Source: Cupriavidus numazuensis (GTDB taxonomy: Bacteria > Pseudomonadota > Gammaproteobacteria > Burkholderiales > Burkholderiaceae). From it: 64,000 nt of DNA. A program made the translations under genes and the position numbers. Each line of letters starts with the position of its first letter. Within the stretch, counting starts at the first letter, position 1. The stretch spans positions 1 through 64,000 of the forward strand of contig NZ_CAJPVI010000012.1 in assembly GCF_905397435.1 (NCBI RefSeq), given 5' to 3'. Of this stretch, positions 8,746-17,505 are shown piece by piece. The notes below the pieces were generated by a model. It was not told the origin of the DNA, made no database searches, and saw only the letters and a list, made by a program, of their open reading frames with translations.

Positions 8746-9238
8746 TGCCAATCTTCAAGCGAGTGAGATGCCTGACACGGAATTCACGCTGACCCGCAAT
8801 GGCTTTGGCCGCCTGGTGCTGACACTTGGCGATGGCACGGCGCACGAGGGCGTGGTCCCCGTGCGCGCATTCCCGATCGGCGCGCCCGATGATGGCATCG
8901 GCATGATGAGCACGGATGGCCATGAACTGGCCTGGATTGCGCGGCTCGATCGTCTGCCCGCGCCGCAACGCGCCATGGTCGAAGAAGAACTGGCTGCGCG
9001 CGAGTTCATGCCGGAGATCCGGCGCATCGTCAGCGTGTCGACGTTCTCTACGCCGAGCGAGTGGACCGTGCAGACCGACCGTGGCCAGACCACGCTGGTG
9101 CTGCGCGGCGAGGAAGATATCCGCCGCCTGGCGGGCACCACGTTGCTGATTTCAGACAACCACGGCATCCACTACCTGATCCGCGACCTGATGGCGCTGG
9201 ACCGGGCCAGCCGCAAGATCCTGGACCGCTTCCTCTGA
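8735..9238 (+). CDS. DUF1854 family protein associated with cyanophycin genes, 167 aa
   Basis: The start ATG (8735) lies inside the last codons of the ABC exporter gene (stop 8743-8745), so translation is probably coupled. The product begins MLNDANLQASEMPDTEFTLT and has no signal peptide or membrane segment. It matches the DUF1854 family as I recall it: a roughly 150-170 aa cytosolic protein with two similar halves and a conserved C-terminus (HYLIRDLMALDRASRKIL). Its constant pairing with the exporter suggests an accessory or regulatory subunit, which is inference. No enzymatic motif is visible. Confidence 0.85.
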   Translation: MLNDANLQASEMPDTEFTLTRNGFGRLVLTLGDGTAHEGVVPVRAFPIGAPDDGIGMMSTDGHELAWIARLDRLPAPQRAMVEEELAAREFMPEIRRIVSVSTFSTPSEWTVQTDRGQTTLVLRGEEDIRRLAGTTLLISDNHGIHYLIRDLMALDRASRKILDRFL

Positions 9239-9266
9239 GCGGTTGCGTTGGGGCGGGGCCGCCGCC

Positions 9267-9668
9267 TCAGTGCAGCAGTTCCTCGCCGTCGTCGTCTTCG
9301 TCCATGTCGTCATGCATCAGCGGGATGTCCGGGACCATGTCGAAGACCGACGAGTGATAGTGCACGCTGAACCAGTCGCGGAACATCTGCAGCGACAGGG
9401 TCTCGGGCCACAGTGACTCGTCGAACCACTCGGCGAGCATGAATTCGAAGAAGCCGCGCCAGCGCTTTTCCACCCAATGGCGGGCGCTGTCGGTGGTGTC
9501 CGCAATCTCCTCGGGCAACAGGAAAACGCTCTGGTCCTCGCGAATATGTTCGAGTGTCAGGTTTGGCACGGGCTCCGGATCTACCGCCTGAATCCAGTCC
9601 AGAAACGGCTGCTCGGGAACGATCGCGACCAGGGCGCGGTTGATGGTGAAGCGGGGATAGTCGGACAT
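9267..9668 (-). CDS. Conserved acidic protein of unknown function, 133 aa
   Basis: I do not recognise a named family. The chosen start is ATG at 9666-9668 (MSDYPRFTINRALVAIVPEQ); the open frame continues upstream only because it crosses the tmRNA gene. The protein is rich in Trp, Phe and Glu, has no signal peptide, and ends in a very acidic tail (MHDDMDEDDDGEELLH). It converges on the DUF1854 gene with a 28-bp gap and lies downstream of ssrA on the same strand, separated by the ssrA terminator. I recall similar proteins as conserved hypotheticals in Burkholderiales, so it is probably a real gene. Confidence 0.75.
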   Translation of the reverse strand: MSDYPRFTINRALVAIVPEQPFLDWIQAVDPEPVPNLTLEHIREDQSVFLLPEEIADTTDSARHWVEKRWRGFFEFMLAEWFDESLWPETLSLQMFRDWFSVHYHSSVFDMVPDIPLMHDDMDEDDDGEELLH

Positions 9669-9751
9669 GGCTAGGCGACGAGGCGGGCTGCAGGACGGTA
9701 TTGTAGTCGCCGGAACGAGCGGCCAACCGTACGAGAGACGAAGCGAAGGCA

Positions 9752-9782
9752 AGAAAAAACCCAGCCTGTGCAGGCTGGGTTT
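9752..9782 (-). terminator. Terminator of ssrA
   Basis: Stem AACCCAGCCTG / CAGGCTGGGTT (about 9758-9781) with a short loop, followed on the minus strand by TTTTCTTG. It sits 10 bp past the tmRNA CCA end. Confidence 0.85.
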
Positions 9783-9791
9783 CGGAAATAC

Positions 9792-10151
9792 TGGTGGAGC
9801 CGGCGGGAATCGAACCCGCGTCCGCAAGCCCTCCACAGAGAGTTCTACATACTTAGTTCTGTCATTTAATTTAACCGCCGCATCGCGGACGAACACGCTC
9901 TACGACGGCGAGTCACTTGGTTTTCATCCCCGCAGTCGTGACACCGACGGGGCTTATCTGACGTAAATGACCTCGCTGGTTCTTGCGAACCCTAGCCCGT
10001 CAGCGAGCCAGTGCGAGGACGGCGGCCCTTAGGCTGCCAGTGCGTAACGTTCGTCGTTAGCAGTTATTACATTCCCATTGATTAACGAGGTGACGGGTCC
10101 TCGGTATGCCCTCCACTGCTTCGCAACCCACGTCGAAACCAGGTCGGCCCC
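9792..10151 (-). ncRNA. ssrA: Transfer-messenger RNA (tmRNA), 360 nt
   Basis: One-piece tmRNA that rescues stalled ribosomes and tags their products for proteolysis. The 5' end reads GGGGCCGACCTGGTTTCGAC on the minus strand. The 3' end reads GGTTCGATTCCCGCCGGCTC followed by CACCA, giving a tRNA-Ala-like acceptor with encoded CCA. The resume frame (10029-10061) runs from GCT to TAA and encodes ANDERYALAA, a betaproteobacterial-type tag with the usual LAA end. A -10 element lies at 10168-10173 and a terminator follows at 9752-9782. Confidence 0.97.
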
Positions 10152-10167
10152 AGTGATGAGAAATCGG

Positions 10168-10173
10168 ATTGTA
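10168..10173 (-). promoter_or_regulatory. Probable -10 element of ssrA (TACAAT)
   Basis: TACAAT on the minus strand, 16 bp upstream of the mature tmRNA 5' end, which fits a short precursor leader. No convincing -35 hexamer at 17 bp. Confidence 0.55.
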
Positions 10174-10228
10174 CCCGGTTTGGACGCAACTTGCCGTGGC
10201 GGGTTCCGTTTTTGCTTGCAGATGCCAA

Positions 10229-10894
10229 TCAGGTCGGCATGAGCAGCGGAATCAACTCGGCAGGGTGGCGCACGAGGTAGTCCGCGCCCCAGGTTTCCGG
10301 CGGTTCACCTTCGCCGCAGTAGCCGTACGCGGCCGTGACCGTGAGCATGCCCGCTGCCTTGCCCGCCTGGATATCGCGCAAGTCATCGCCCACATACACA
10401 CAACGCCGGGGCGATACGCCGCTGAGTTCCGCGGCCCGAAGCAGCGGAGCCGGATGTGGCTTCGCATGGGGCGTCGTATCTCCGCTGACCACGGCAGACG
10501 CGCGCGGCGCCAGCCCGATTGCGGTCACGAGCGGCACCGTGAATCGGGCGATCTTGTTGGTGACAATGCCCCAGCGGATGCCTGCACTTTCCAGTGCATC
10601 GAGTACCTGCGGCATGCCGTCGAACAGGCGCGTATGCACGGCGATATCGGCTTCGTAATAGTCGAGAAACAGGTCGCGCAGGGCAGGGAAGTCAGGATCG
10701 TCGGGATGCTTGCCGAAAGCGGCGCCCAGCAGGCCGCGCGCGCCATGCGACGCCACGGGGCGCAGCTTTTCATAGGCAACAGGCGGGCGACCATGCTCGA
10801 TGACCAACCGGTTGGCAGCTGCGGCAAGATCCGGAGCGGTGTCGGCCAGCGTGCCGTCGAGATCGAAAAATACGGCGTCGATTCCAGTCATCAT
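10229..10894 (-). CDS. gph: Phosphoglycolate phosphatase (HAD family), 221 aa
   Basis: Hydrolyses 2-phosphoglycolate in the cytoplasm. HAD motif [16 protein letters not shown] lies at residues 9-23 with both aspartates. Motif II is seen as GIVTNK, and motif III/IV as KPHPAPLL and [17 protein letters not shown]. The length is normal. Two adjacent ATG codons (10892-10894 and 10889-10891) overlap the ubiG stop, so translation is probably coupled to ubiG. The ubiG-gph pair is standard in betaproteobacteria, where the gene has sometimes been called ubiquinone-pathway associated because of this linkage. Confidence 0.93.
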   Translation of the reverse strand: MMTGIDAVFFDLDGTLADTAPDLAAAANRLVIEHGRPPVAYEKLRPVASHGARGLLGAAFGKHPDDPDFPALRDLFLDYYEADIAVHTRLFDGMPQVLDALESAGIRWGIVTNKIARFTVPLVTAIGLAPRASAVVSGDTTPHAKPHPAPLLRAAELSGVSPRRCVYVGDDLRDIQAGKAAGMLTVTAAYGYCGEGEPPETWGADYLVRHPAELIPLLMPT

Positions 10895-11640
10895 TCTGCA
10901 ACCCGGCGAAACGCCATCATGTAATTGACGTCCGTATCACGGCTCAGTGAATAAATCTGCGATAGCGGGTTATAGGTCATGCCGCGCATTTCGACGAGAT
11001 CCAGTCCGGCGTTGCGGGCAAAGCGGGCCATTTCGGACGGTGTGATGAATTTCTCGTAGTCGTGCGTGCCACGTGGGAGCATCTGCAGGATGTACTCGGC
11101 GCCCACGACCGCCATCAAATAGGCCTTGAGGTTGCGGTTGATCGTCGAAACAAAGACGTGGCCGCCCGGTCGGACCAGAGTCGCGCACGCCTGGACGATC
11201 GACGCTGGATCGGGCACATGTTCAAGCATTTCCATGCAAGTCACGACATCCACGCTGCCCGGCTCGCGCGCCGCCAGCGCTTCCGCGGCGATCTCCTCGT
11301 AGTTGACGGCAACGCCGGACTCGAGACTGTGCAGGTCGGCCACCCGAAGCGCCTTCGTCGAGAGGTCAATGCCACGCACATTGGCGCCAAGGCGCGCCAT
11401 GCTTTCGGACAGGATGCCGCCGCCGCACCCGATATCCACGACCTTCTTGCCCGCCAGCCCGGCAATGCCGTCAATCCAGCCCAGACGCAGCGGGTTCAGG
11501 TCGTGCAGCGGCTTGAACTCGCTGTTCGGGTCCCACCAGTGGTGGGCCAGCTCGCTGAACTTGTCGATTTCCTTGGGATCGGCGTTGGGGCCGGTGGGTT
11601 TGCCAGCGGAGGCCGGCAGGACTTGCGAAGGCGACGTCAT
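10891..11640 (-). CDS. ubiG: Ubiquinone biosynthesis O-methyltransferase UbiG, 249 aa
   Basis: SAM-dependent O-methyltransferase acting twice in ubiquinone synthesis. The SAM motif [20 protein letters not shown] is near residue 90, and the family signatures [17 protein letters not shown] (N-terminal) and [13 protein letters not shown] are clear. The start at 11640 ([11 protein letters not shown]) gives a length close to other UbiG proteins; a GTG-type extension to 11709 would run into the ompA terminator area and is unlikely. It overlaps gph by 4 bp. It reads in the same direction as ompA but is separated from it by a strong terminator. Confidence 0.95.
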   Translation of the reverse strand: MTSPSQVLPASAGKPTGPNADPKEIDKFSELAHHWWDPNSEFKPLHDLNPLRLGWIDGIAGLAGKKVVDIGCGGGILSESMARLGANVRGIDLSTKALRVADLHSLESGVAVNYEEIAAEALAAREPGSVDVVTCMEMLEHVPDPASIVQACATLVRPGGHVFVSTINRNLKAYLMAVVGAEYILQMLPRGTHDYEKFITPSEMARFARNAGLDLVEMRGMTYNPLSQIYSLSRDTDVNYMMAFRRVAE

Positions 11641-11704
11641 GGTTTGCAGTGCCGGTACGGACGAAGTGCCTGAGCCGGCAGATAGGAGGGTGTCTGGCCA
11701 CTGT

Positions 11705-11737
11705 ACCAAAAAAAAAGCCCAGCTTGCGCTGGGCTTT
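11705..11737 (-). terminator. Terminator of ompA
   Basis: Perfect stem AAAGCCCAGC (11714-11723) / GCTGGGCTTT (11728-11737) with TTGC loop, followed on the minus strand by a run of nine T residues. Confidence 0.92.
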
Positions 11738-11758
11738 CTTGCATCGGAAAGAATCCGA

Positions 11759-12415
11759 TTAACGTGCGCTGCGGGTGCCGACCACTTCGACTTCCACGCG
11801 GCGGTTCGGCTGCTGGCAGGCGATCTGGGCGGTGCGGTTGCCCTTGCACGACTTCGGATCGACCTTCAGCTGGCGCTTGCCCTTGCCTTCGGTGTAGACG
11901 CGGTTGGCTTCAACGCCCTTGCTCACCAGGTAAGCCTTGACCGACTCAGCACGACGGATCGACAGGCGATCGTTGTACTTGTCCGAACCGAACGAGTCGG
12001 TGTGGCCAACGGCGATGATGACTTCCAGGGTGATGCCTTGCAGCTTCGAGACCAGATCGTCCAGCTTGGCCTTGCCTTCCGGCTTCAGGACAGCCTTGTC
12101 GAAGTCGAACAGGGTGTCAGCTGCGAAAGTGACCTTCTCGCTGGAGACGACCGGCGGAGCCACCGGTGCCGGTGCCGGTGCCGGGGCAGCGGCCGGGGCC
12201 AGCGCGCCGTCGCACAGGGCGTTGGCGGTAGCCGGGGTCCAGGAGCTGTCGCGCCAGCAGAGCTCGTTCGTGCCGTTCTTCCACACGTACTCGCTCGTAC
12301 CGTTGCCCCAGTTATCGTTCACGGCCTTCTTTTCATAGGGGACGGACTGGGCTTGAGCGGATGCAGCCATTACTGCGGTAGCTGCAACGAGCGCGAGCTT
12401 GGCAAATTTTTTCAT
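11759..12415 (-). CDS. ompA: OmpA-family outer membrane protein, 218 aa
   Basis: Signal peptide at residues 1-22 ([20 protein letters not shown], then QA). A short N-terminal segment with two cysteines follows, then a Pro-Ala linker (about 75-90). The OmpA-like peptidoglycan-binding domain (about 95-210) carries [38 protein letters not shown] and [10 protein letters not shown]. There is no full 8-strand beta-barrel, so this is a short OmpA/Pal-like surface protein that anchors the outer membrane to peptidoglycan. A strong ribosome site (GAGGAG) precedes the ATG. It is followed by its own terminator, which suggests a highly expressed single-gene unit. Confidence 0.9.
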   Translation of the reverse strand: MKKFAKLALVAATAVMAASAQAQSVPYEKKAVNDNWGNGTSEYVWKNGTNELCWRDSSWTPATANALCDGALAPAAAPAPAPAPVAPPVVSSEKVTFAADTLFDFDKAVLKPEGKAKLDDLVSKLQGITLEVIIAVGHTDSFGSDKYNDRLSIRRAESVKAYLVSKGVEANRVYTEGKGKRQLKVDPKSCKGNRTAQIACQQPNRRVEVEVVGTRSAR

Positions 12416-12851
12416 ATTTCTCCTCTCAGGATGAGATCACCGCAGGGTTACTGCGAGCAAATGGACGAAAACAAGTCATACATTCTTCGGAGTATAACAT
12501 TCTCGATGTGGTGTATGCTCCACTTCGAACAATGTCTGGCTCTTCGCTGGGGAATTGTGCCACAAGGCTCGTTTCCTAAGAAGTAAATATATTCGATTCA
12601 ATCAACCCCTTTTAGGCCTGTGGTGTTTGTGCAACATGGGTCTTGAACTACCCGCAAAGCCTTGTGGCATCAGGCTTTGCGGGTTTGGCCGAGACGCGCG
12701 CGAACGGGTTTGTCGGGCCGGCGCAGGGGGTCGGAGGCGGGTCCGCGCGCATGGTAGAATGGCATGTTGGCCTACCGCCGGATGCCCTCGCGCATTGAGC
12801 GGAAAACACGGCCCTCCTTTCGCTTAAACCCGCCGCATAAACCACGCCGCA
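12416..12851. other. Divergent ompA-gyrA intergenic region with an orphan hairpin
   Basis: 436 bp with no convincing gene. It must hold the ompA promoter (leftward) and the gyrA promoter (rightward; TAGAAT at 12755-12760 is a candidate -10). The AT-rich stretch at 12580-12615 and the hairpin at 12651-12683 are not explained by either gene. Confidence 0.5.
12651..12686 (+). other. Terminator-like hairpin upstream of gyrA
   Basis: Eleven-base perfect stem CCCGCAAAGCC (12651-12661) / GGCTTTGCGGG (12673-12683) followed by TTT on the plus strand. No gene reads into it from the left, since ompA points away. It may end a short rightward transcript or sit in the gyrA leader. Confidence 0.5.
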
Positions 12852-15500
12852 ATGGATCCATTCGCAAAAGAAACCCTTCCGGTCTCCCTTGAAGAGGAAA
12901 TGCGCCGCTCGTATCTGGATTACGCAATGAGCGTGATCGTAGGGCGGGCGCTTCCCGATGTGCGGGATGGCCTGAAGCCGGTTCACAGGCGCGTGCTCTA
13001 TGCGATGCATGAGCTCAACAACGACTGGAACCGGGCGTACAAGAAATCGGCCCGTATCGTCGGTGATGTGATTGGTAAGTACCATCCGCACGGCGACACT
13101 GCTGTATACGATACGATCGTTCGCATGGCGCAGAATTTCTCCCTGCGCTACATGCTCGTCGACGGGCAGGGGAATTTCGGTTCGGTGGACGGCGATAACG
13201 CGGCAGCAATGCGTTATACCGAAATCCGCCTTTCGAAAATCGCCCACGAGATGCTCCACGACATCGACAAGGAAACTGTCGATTTCGATCCGAACTATGA
13301 CGGTTCGGAAAAAGAGCCCGCTATTCTCCCTGCGCGAATTCCGAATCTGCTTATCAATGGTTCGTCGGGTATTGCGGTCGGCATGGCCACCAATATCCCG
13401 CCGCATAACCTGAATGAAATCGTCGACGGCTGTCTTCACCTGCTGCGCAATCCGCAGGCAACGGTGGATGAGCTGATTGAATTGATTCCCGCGCCCGATT
13501 TCCCGACCGCCGGCATTATCTACGGTATTCAGGGCGTGCGCGAAGGCTACCGCACCGGTCGCGGCCGCGTGGTCATGCGCGCGCGCACGCACTTCGAGGA
13601 CATCGACCGCGGCCAGCGCCAGGCGATCATCGTCGACGAGCTGCCGTACCAGGTGAACAAGCGCACGCTGCTCGAGCGAATCGCCGAGCTGGTCACCGAG
13701 AAGAAGGTCGAGGGCATCTCGGACATCCGCGACGAGTCGGACAAGTCCGGCATGCGCGTGGTGATCGAGCTCAAGCGCAACGAGGTTCCCGAGGTCGTTC
13801 TCAACAACCTATATAAGAACACCCAGCTCCAGGACACGTTCGGCATGAACATGGTGGCGCTGGTCGACCGCCAGCCGCGCCTGCTGAACCTGAAGCAGAT
13901 GCTCGAGTACTTCCTGCAGCACCGCCGGGAAGTGGTGACGCGTCGCACGGTGTTCGAACTGCGCAAGGCGCGCGAGCGTGGCCATGTGCTGGAAGGCCTG
14001 GCCGTGGCGCTGGCCAACATCGACGAGTTCATCGCGATCATCAAGGCGGCGCCGACGCCACCTATCGCCAAGCAGGAGCTGATGGCGAAGTCGTGGGATT
14101 CGGGCCTGGTGCGCGACATGCTCGCACGTGCCGAAGCCGACACACCGGGTGGCCGTGCGTCGTACCGCCCGGATGGCCTGCCAGCGGTCTTCGGCATGCA
14201 GGGCGATGGCCTGTACCGCCTGTCGGATTCCCAGGCGCAGGAAATCCTGCAGATGCGCCTGCAACGCCTCACGGGTCTCGAACAGGACAAGATCGTCCAG
14301 GAATACCGCGATGTGATGGCGATCATCGCCGATCTGCTGGACATCCTGGCTCGGCCGGAGCGCATTACCACCATCATCTCCGACGAACTAACCGCTATCC
14401 GCGCGGAATTCGGCGACGAGCGCCGCTCGCAGATCGAGCTGAATGCGACCGAGCTGGATACCGAGGACCTGATCACCCCGCAGGACATGGTGGTCACGCT
14501 GTCCCACAGTGGCTATATGAAGAGCCAGCCGATTTCCGAATACCGTGCCCAGAAGCGCGGCGGACGCGGCAAGCTCGCGACGGCGACCAAGGAAGACGAC
14601 TGGATCGACACGCTGTTCGTGGCCAACACCCACGACTACATCCTGTGCTTCTCGAACCGTGGTCGCCTGTACTGGCTCAAGGTCTATGAAGTGCCGCAAG
14701 GCTCGCGCAACTCGCGCGGCCGGCCGATCGTCAATATGTTCCCGCTGTCGGATGGCGAGAAGATCAACGTCATCCTGCCGGTCCGCCAGTTCGACGCCGA
14801 GCACTTCATCTTCATGGCCACCGCGCGCGGTACGGTCAAGAAGACAGCGCTGACGGAATTCTCGAACCCGCGCAAGGCCGGCATCATCGCCGTCGACCTC
14901 GATGAAGGCGACTACCTGATCGGCGCCGCCGTTACGGATGGCCAGCATGACGTGATGCTGTTCTCGGACGCCGGCAAAGCCGTGCGTTTCGATGAGAACG
15001 ACGTGCGCCCGATGGGCCGCCAGGCACGTGGCGTACGCGGCATGAACCTGGATGAGTCGCAAACCGTCATCGCCATGCTGGTGGCGCCGGCAGAGACGGC
15101 GGAGCAGACCGAAGCCGGCTCGCCGGGCAGCGTCCTGACCGCGACCGAGAACGGCTACGGCAAGCGTACGCCGATCGCTGAGTACACTCGACACGGCCGT
15201 GGCACCAAGGGCATGATTGCGATCCAGACGAGCGAGCGCAACGGCCGTGTGGTGGCTGCTGCACTGGTTTCGCCCGATGACGAGATCATGCTGATCACCA
15301 CCGGCGGCGTGCTGATCCGCACCCGCGTGGCCGAAATCCGCGAGATGGGCCGCGCGACGCAGGGCGTCACGCTGATCAATGTCGACGAAGGCACCAAGCT
15401 CTCGGGCCTGCAGCGCATCGTGGAAACCGATGCTGATAACGCTGGCTCAGAAGAGGCGGAAGAGGCGGATGGTGCCGCCGATGCCGATGCCAATTCGTAA
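12852..15500 (+). CDS. gyrA: DNA gyrase subunit A, 882 aa
   Basis: Breakage-reunion subunit of gyrase, acting with GyrB to introduce negative supercoils. The catalytic tyrosine is Tyr122 in [11 protein letters not shown]. The quinolone-resistance region reads [15 protein letters not shown] with Thr83 and Asp87 by the E. coli numbering, which holds exactly here. The GyrA box appears as QKRGGRGKL near residue 565, followed by the six-blade C-terminal beta-pinwheel. The C-terminal domain has a small insertion ([16 protein letters not shown]) and an acidic Glu/Asp/Ala tail. Thr83 is the natural residue in many betaproteobacteria and pseudomonads, so it is not evidence of acquired resistance. Confidence 0.98.
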   Translation: MDPFAKETLPVSLEEEMRRSYLDYAMSVIVGRALPDVRDGLKPVHRRVLYAMHELNNDWNRAYKKSARIVGDVIGKYHPHGDTAVYDTIVRMAQNFSLRYMLVDGQGNFGSVDGDNAAAMRYTEIRLSKIAHEMLHDIDKETVDFDPNYDGSEKEPAILPARIPNLLINGSSGIAVGMATNIPPHNLNEIVDGCLHLLRNPQATVDELIELIPAPDFPTAGIIYGIQGVREGYRTGRGRVVMRARTHFEDIDRGQRQAIIVDELPYQVNKRTLLERIAELVTEKKVEGISDIRDESDKSGMRVVIELKRNEVPEVVLNNLYKNTQLQDTFGMNMVALVDRQPRLLNLKQMLEYFLQHRREVVTRRTVFELRKARERGHVLEGLAVALANIDEFIAIIKAAPTPPIAKQELMAKSWDSGLVRDMLARAEADTPGGRASYRPDGLPAVFGMQGDGLYRLSDSQAQEILQMRLQRLTGLEQDKIVQEYRDVMAIIADLLDILARPERITTIISDELTAIRAEFGDERRSQIELNATELDTEDLITPQDMVVTLSHSGYMKSQPISEYRAQKRGGRGKLATATKEDDWIDTLFVANTHDYILCFSNRGRLYWLKVYEVPQGSRNSRGRPIVNMFPLSDGEKINVILPVRQFDAEHFIFMATARGTVKKTALTEFSNPRKAGIIAVDLDEGDYLIGAAVTDGQHDVMLFSDAGKAVRFDENDVRPMGRQARGVRGMNLDESQTVIAMLVAPAETAEQTEAGSPGSVLTATENGYGKRTPIAEYTRHGRGTKGMIAIQTSERNGRVVAAALVSPDDEIMLITTGGVLIRTRVAEIREMGRATQGVTLINVDEGTKLSGLQRIVETDADNAGSEEAEEADGAADADANS

Positions 15501-15582
15501 GTTGTTGCAACAATAGGACACCAGCCGGAACTCGCCAGATGGCGCTCCGGACTAAAACGGACATATTTTCCAGGGAGTCACA

Positions 15583-16146
15583 ATGCTCAAAACCTATCGA
15601 CGTATCGCTGTTCTGGCTGCTTTCGTTCCGACGTTCATGGTGGCGCAGCATGCGCACGCACAGGATGCGGACAAGACGGCAGCCATCAAGGAACTGCTTT
15701 CCGTCATGCAGGCTGACCAGGCCGTGAAGGGCCAGGCAGAGAACTGGCAGCAAGGCGCCAAGCAGGAAGCCCCGCTGGTGCTGGAGCAGGTACTGGTCGA
15801 GAACAAGACGCTGAGCGACAAGCAGAAGCAAGCCGCTGTCGAGAAGCTGAAGAAGAACGGCGCGGTGCAGCGCATGGTGGATGGCGCTGGTACGGCGTTC
15901 AACACCGATGGCTTCAGGAAGGACGCGATCCAGGCTCACTACGACGCCTTCGGCAAGTACTACAGCGCCCAGGAACTCAAGGACCTGACCACGTTCCTGA
16001 AGTCGCCGACCGGCCAGAAGTTCATGGCTAACCAGGGCAAGGCGACCCAGGAGATCTGGGGTTCGATGATGCAGAAGTACGGCCCGCAAGTCGGCAAGTC
16101 GATGCGCGACGCCGCCGAGAAGGAAATCGCGGCCGCCGCGAAGTAA
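15583..16146 (+). CDS. DUF2059 domain secreted protein, 187 aa
   Basis: Periplasmic protein of unknown role. Signal peptide at residues 1-26, ending AHAQ, followed by a helical DUF2059 region (about 90-150, [20 protein letters not shown]). The C-terminus ends KEIAAAAK. It lies 82 bp after gyrA and before serC, as in other Cupriavidus and Ralstonia genomes as I recall them. The ribosome site is CAGGGAG before ATG. The family is widespread in proteobacteria but has no agreed function. Confidence 0.85.
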   Translation: MLKTYRRIAVLAAFVPTFMVAQHAHAQDADKTAAIKELLSVMQADQAVKGQAENWQQGAKQEAPLVLEQVLVENKTLSDKQKQAAVEKLKKNGAVQRMVDGAGTAFNTDGFRKDAIQAHYDAFGKYYSAQELKDLTTFLKSPTGQKFMANQGKATQEIWGSMMQKYGPQVGKSMRDAAEKEIAAAAK

Positions 16147-16213
16147 CTTCCGGCGACAGGGCGCAGGTCCTGCGCCCGCCCGCATCGCCCAACGGGATGC
16201 GGGTTTGAGGGAT

Positions 16214-16250
16214 AATGGCTGCTTGGGGGTATCCCCGGCAGCCATTTTTC
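16214..16250 (+). terminator. Intrinsic terminator immediately upstream of serC
   Basis: Stem ATGGCTGC (16215-16222) / GCAGCCAT (16238-16245) with an inner GGGG/CCCC pairing, followed by TTTTTCTTTT. It ends 12 bp before the serC ATG, so it either ends the gyrA-DUF2059 transcript or acts as an attenuator of serC. Confidence 0.75.
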
Positions 16251-16261
16251 TTTTCCAGTTC

Positions 16262-17413
16262 ATGAACGATCCACAGACTCCCGCCCTCGCCGGCATGCAG
16301 CGTGCATTGGCCGAACGCGTCTTCAACTTCTCCCCGGGCCCGGCCGCACTTCCCGCTGAAGTGCTGCAACAGGCCGCAGAAGAGATGCTGTCATGGCATG
16401 GGACGGGCGTGTCGGTCATGGAGATGAGCCACCGCAGCCGTGAGTTCGAAGGCATTCTTGCGGAAACGACCGCAGACCTGCGTGAGCTGCTCAATATCCC
16501 GAAGAACTTCCGCATCCTGTTCCTGCAGGGCGGCGCCATCGGCGAGAACGCGATCGTGCCGCTTAACCTGATGCGGCTGCGCAATGCCGACCACCCCAAG
16601 GCGGACTTTGTGGTGACCGGGTCGTGGTCGGTCAAGACCGAGCAGGAAACCCGGCGCTACGGCGAGGTCAACATCGCTGCATCGAGCGCGGACCGCAAAT
16701 TCCATGACATCCCCGCCGTTGCCGACTGGAAGCTGTCGGATGACGCCGCCTACGTGCATCTCTGCACCAACGAAACGATCGGCGGCGTGGAGTTCCACGA
16801 GGTTCCGGACATTGGGCAGGACAAGGGCCGCGTCGTGGTGGCCGATGCATCGAGCCACATGCTGTCGCGTCCGGTGGACTGGTCGCGCGTGCAGGTGATG
16901 TATGGCGGTGCGCAGAAGAACATCGGGCCAGCTGGCGTGACGATCGTGATCGTGCGCGAAGATCTGCTGGGCCATGCTCATCCGCTGTGCCCGTCGGCGT
17001 TTAACTGGCGTATCGTCGCCGAGCATGACTCGATGTACAACACGCCGCCGACGTACGCCATCTACATCGCGGGGCTGGTCTTCAAGTGGCTCAAGCGCCA
17101 GGGTGGCGTGCCGGCGATCGAGCAACGCAATATCGCCAAGGCGAAGGCACTGTACGACTTCCTCGACCAGAGCGATTTCTATCGCAATGAGATCGACCCG
17201 AGCTGCCGTTCGCGCATGAACGTGCCGTTCTTCCTCGCTGACGAGACCCGCAACGAGGCATTCCTGCAGCAGGCCCGCGCCAATGGCCTGCTGCAACTCA
17301 AGGGCCACAAGTCCGTGGGCGGCATGCGCGCCAGCATCTACAACGCCATGCCGATCGAGGGCGTGTATGCGCTGATCGATTTCATGCGTGAGTTCGCGCG
17401 CAGCGCTGCCTGA
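16262..17413 (+). CDS. serC: Phosphoserine aminotransferase, 383 aa
   Basis: PLP enzyme that makes phosphoserine and also serves pyridoxal phosphate synthesis. The family start [17 protein letters not shown] lies at residues 21-37. The PLP lysine is in [13 protein letters not shown], and [13 protein letters not shown] is near the C-terminus. The first 20 residues before FNFSPGP are an extension relative to E. coli SerC, and there is no clear Shine-Dalgarno before ATG 16262. An internal ATG in frame (MQRALAERV, about 16295) is an alternative. It is first in the serC-pheA-hisC-tyrA-aroA-cmk-rpsA supraoperon. Confidence 0.95.
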   Translation: MNDPQTPALAGMQRALAERVFNFSPGPAALPAEVLQQAAEEMLSWHGTGVSVMEMSHRSREFEGILAETTADLRELLNIPKNFRILFLQGGAIGENAIVPLNLMRLRNADHPKADFVVTGSWSVKTEQETRRYGEVNIAASSADRKFHDIPAVADWKLSDDAAYVHLCTNETIGGVEFHEVPDIGQDKGRVVVADASSHMLSRPVDWSRVQVMYGGAQKNIGPAGVTIVIVREDLLGHAHPLCPSAFNWRIVAEHDSMYNTPPTYAIYIAGLVFKWLKRQGGVPAIEQRNIAKAKALYDFLDQSDFYRNEIDPSCRSRMNVPFFLADETRNEAFLQQARANGLLQLKGHKSVGGMRASIYNAMPIEGVYALIDFMREFARSAA

Positions 17414-17505
17414 CGGCGTTGCGGCGGACCGCCGCGCGCGAGTGGCGCGCGGCCTTGTTTTATTCTCAGGCCCCTCCTGCGGAGCGGCCCAACCGGTTCC
17501 TGCAA

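Noticed and set aside
9792..9840. A tRNA gene
   Set aside because: The T-arm and acceptor sequence belong to the tmRNA tRNA-like domain.
9669..9896. Upstream extension of the small acidic protein frame
   Set aside because: The extension lies inside the ssrA terminator and tmRNA 3' domain, so it is not protein coding.
12162..12186. GCCGGT tandem repeat
   Set aside because: It encodes the Pro-Ala linker of OmpA; no need for another explanation.
13095..13115. Thr83 in GyrA as a quinolone-resistance change
   Set aside because: Thr at this position is natural in many betaproteobacteria and pseudomonads, and Asp87 is unchanged.
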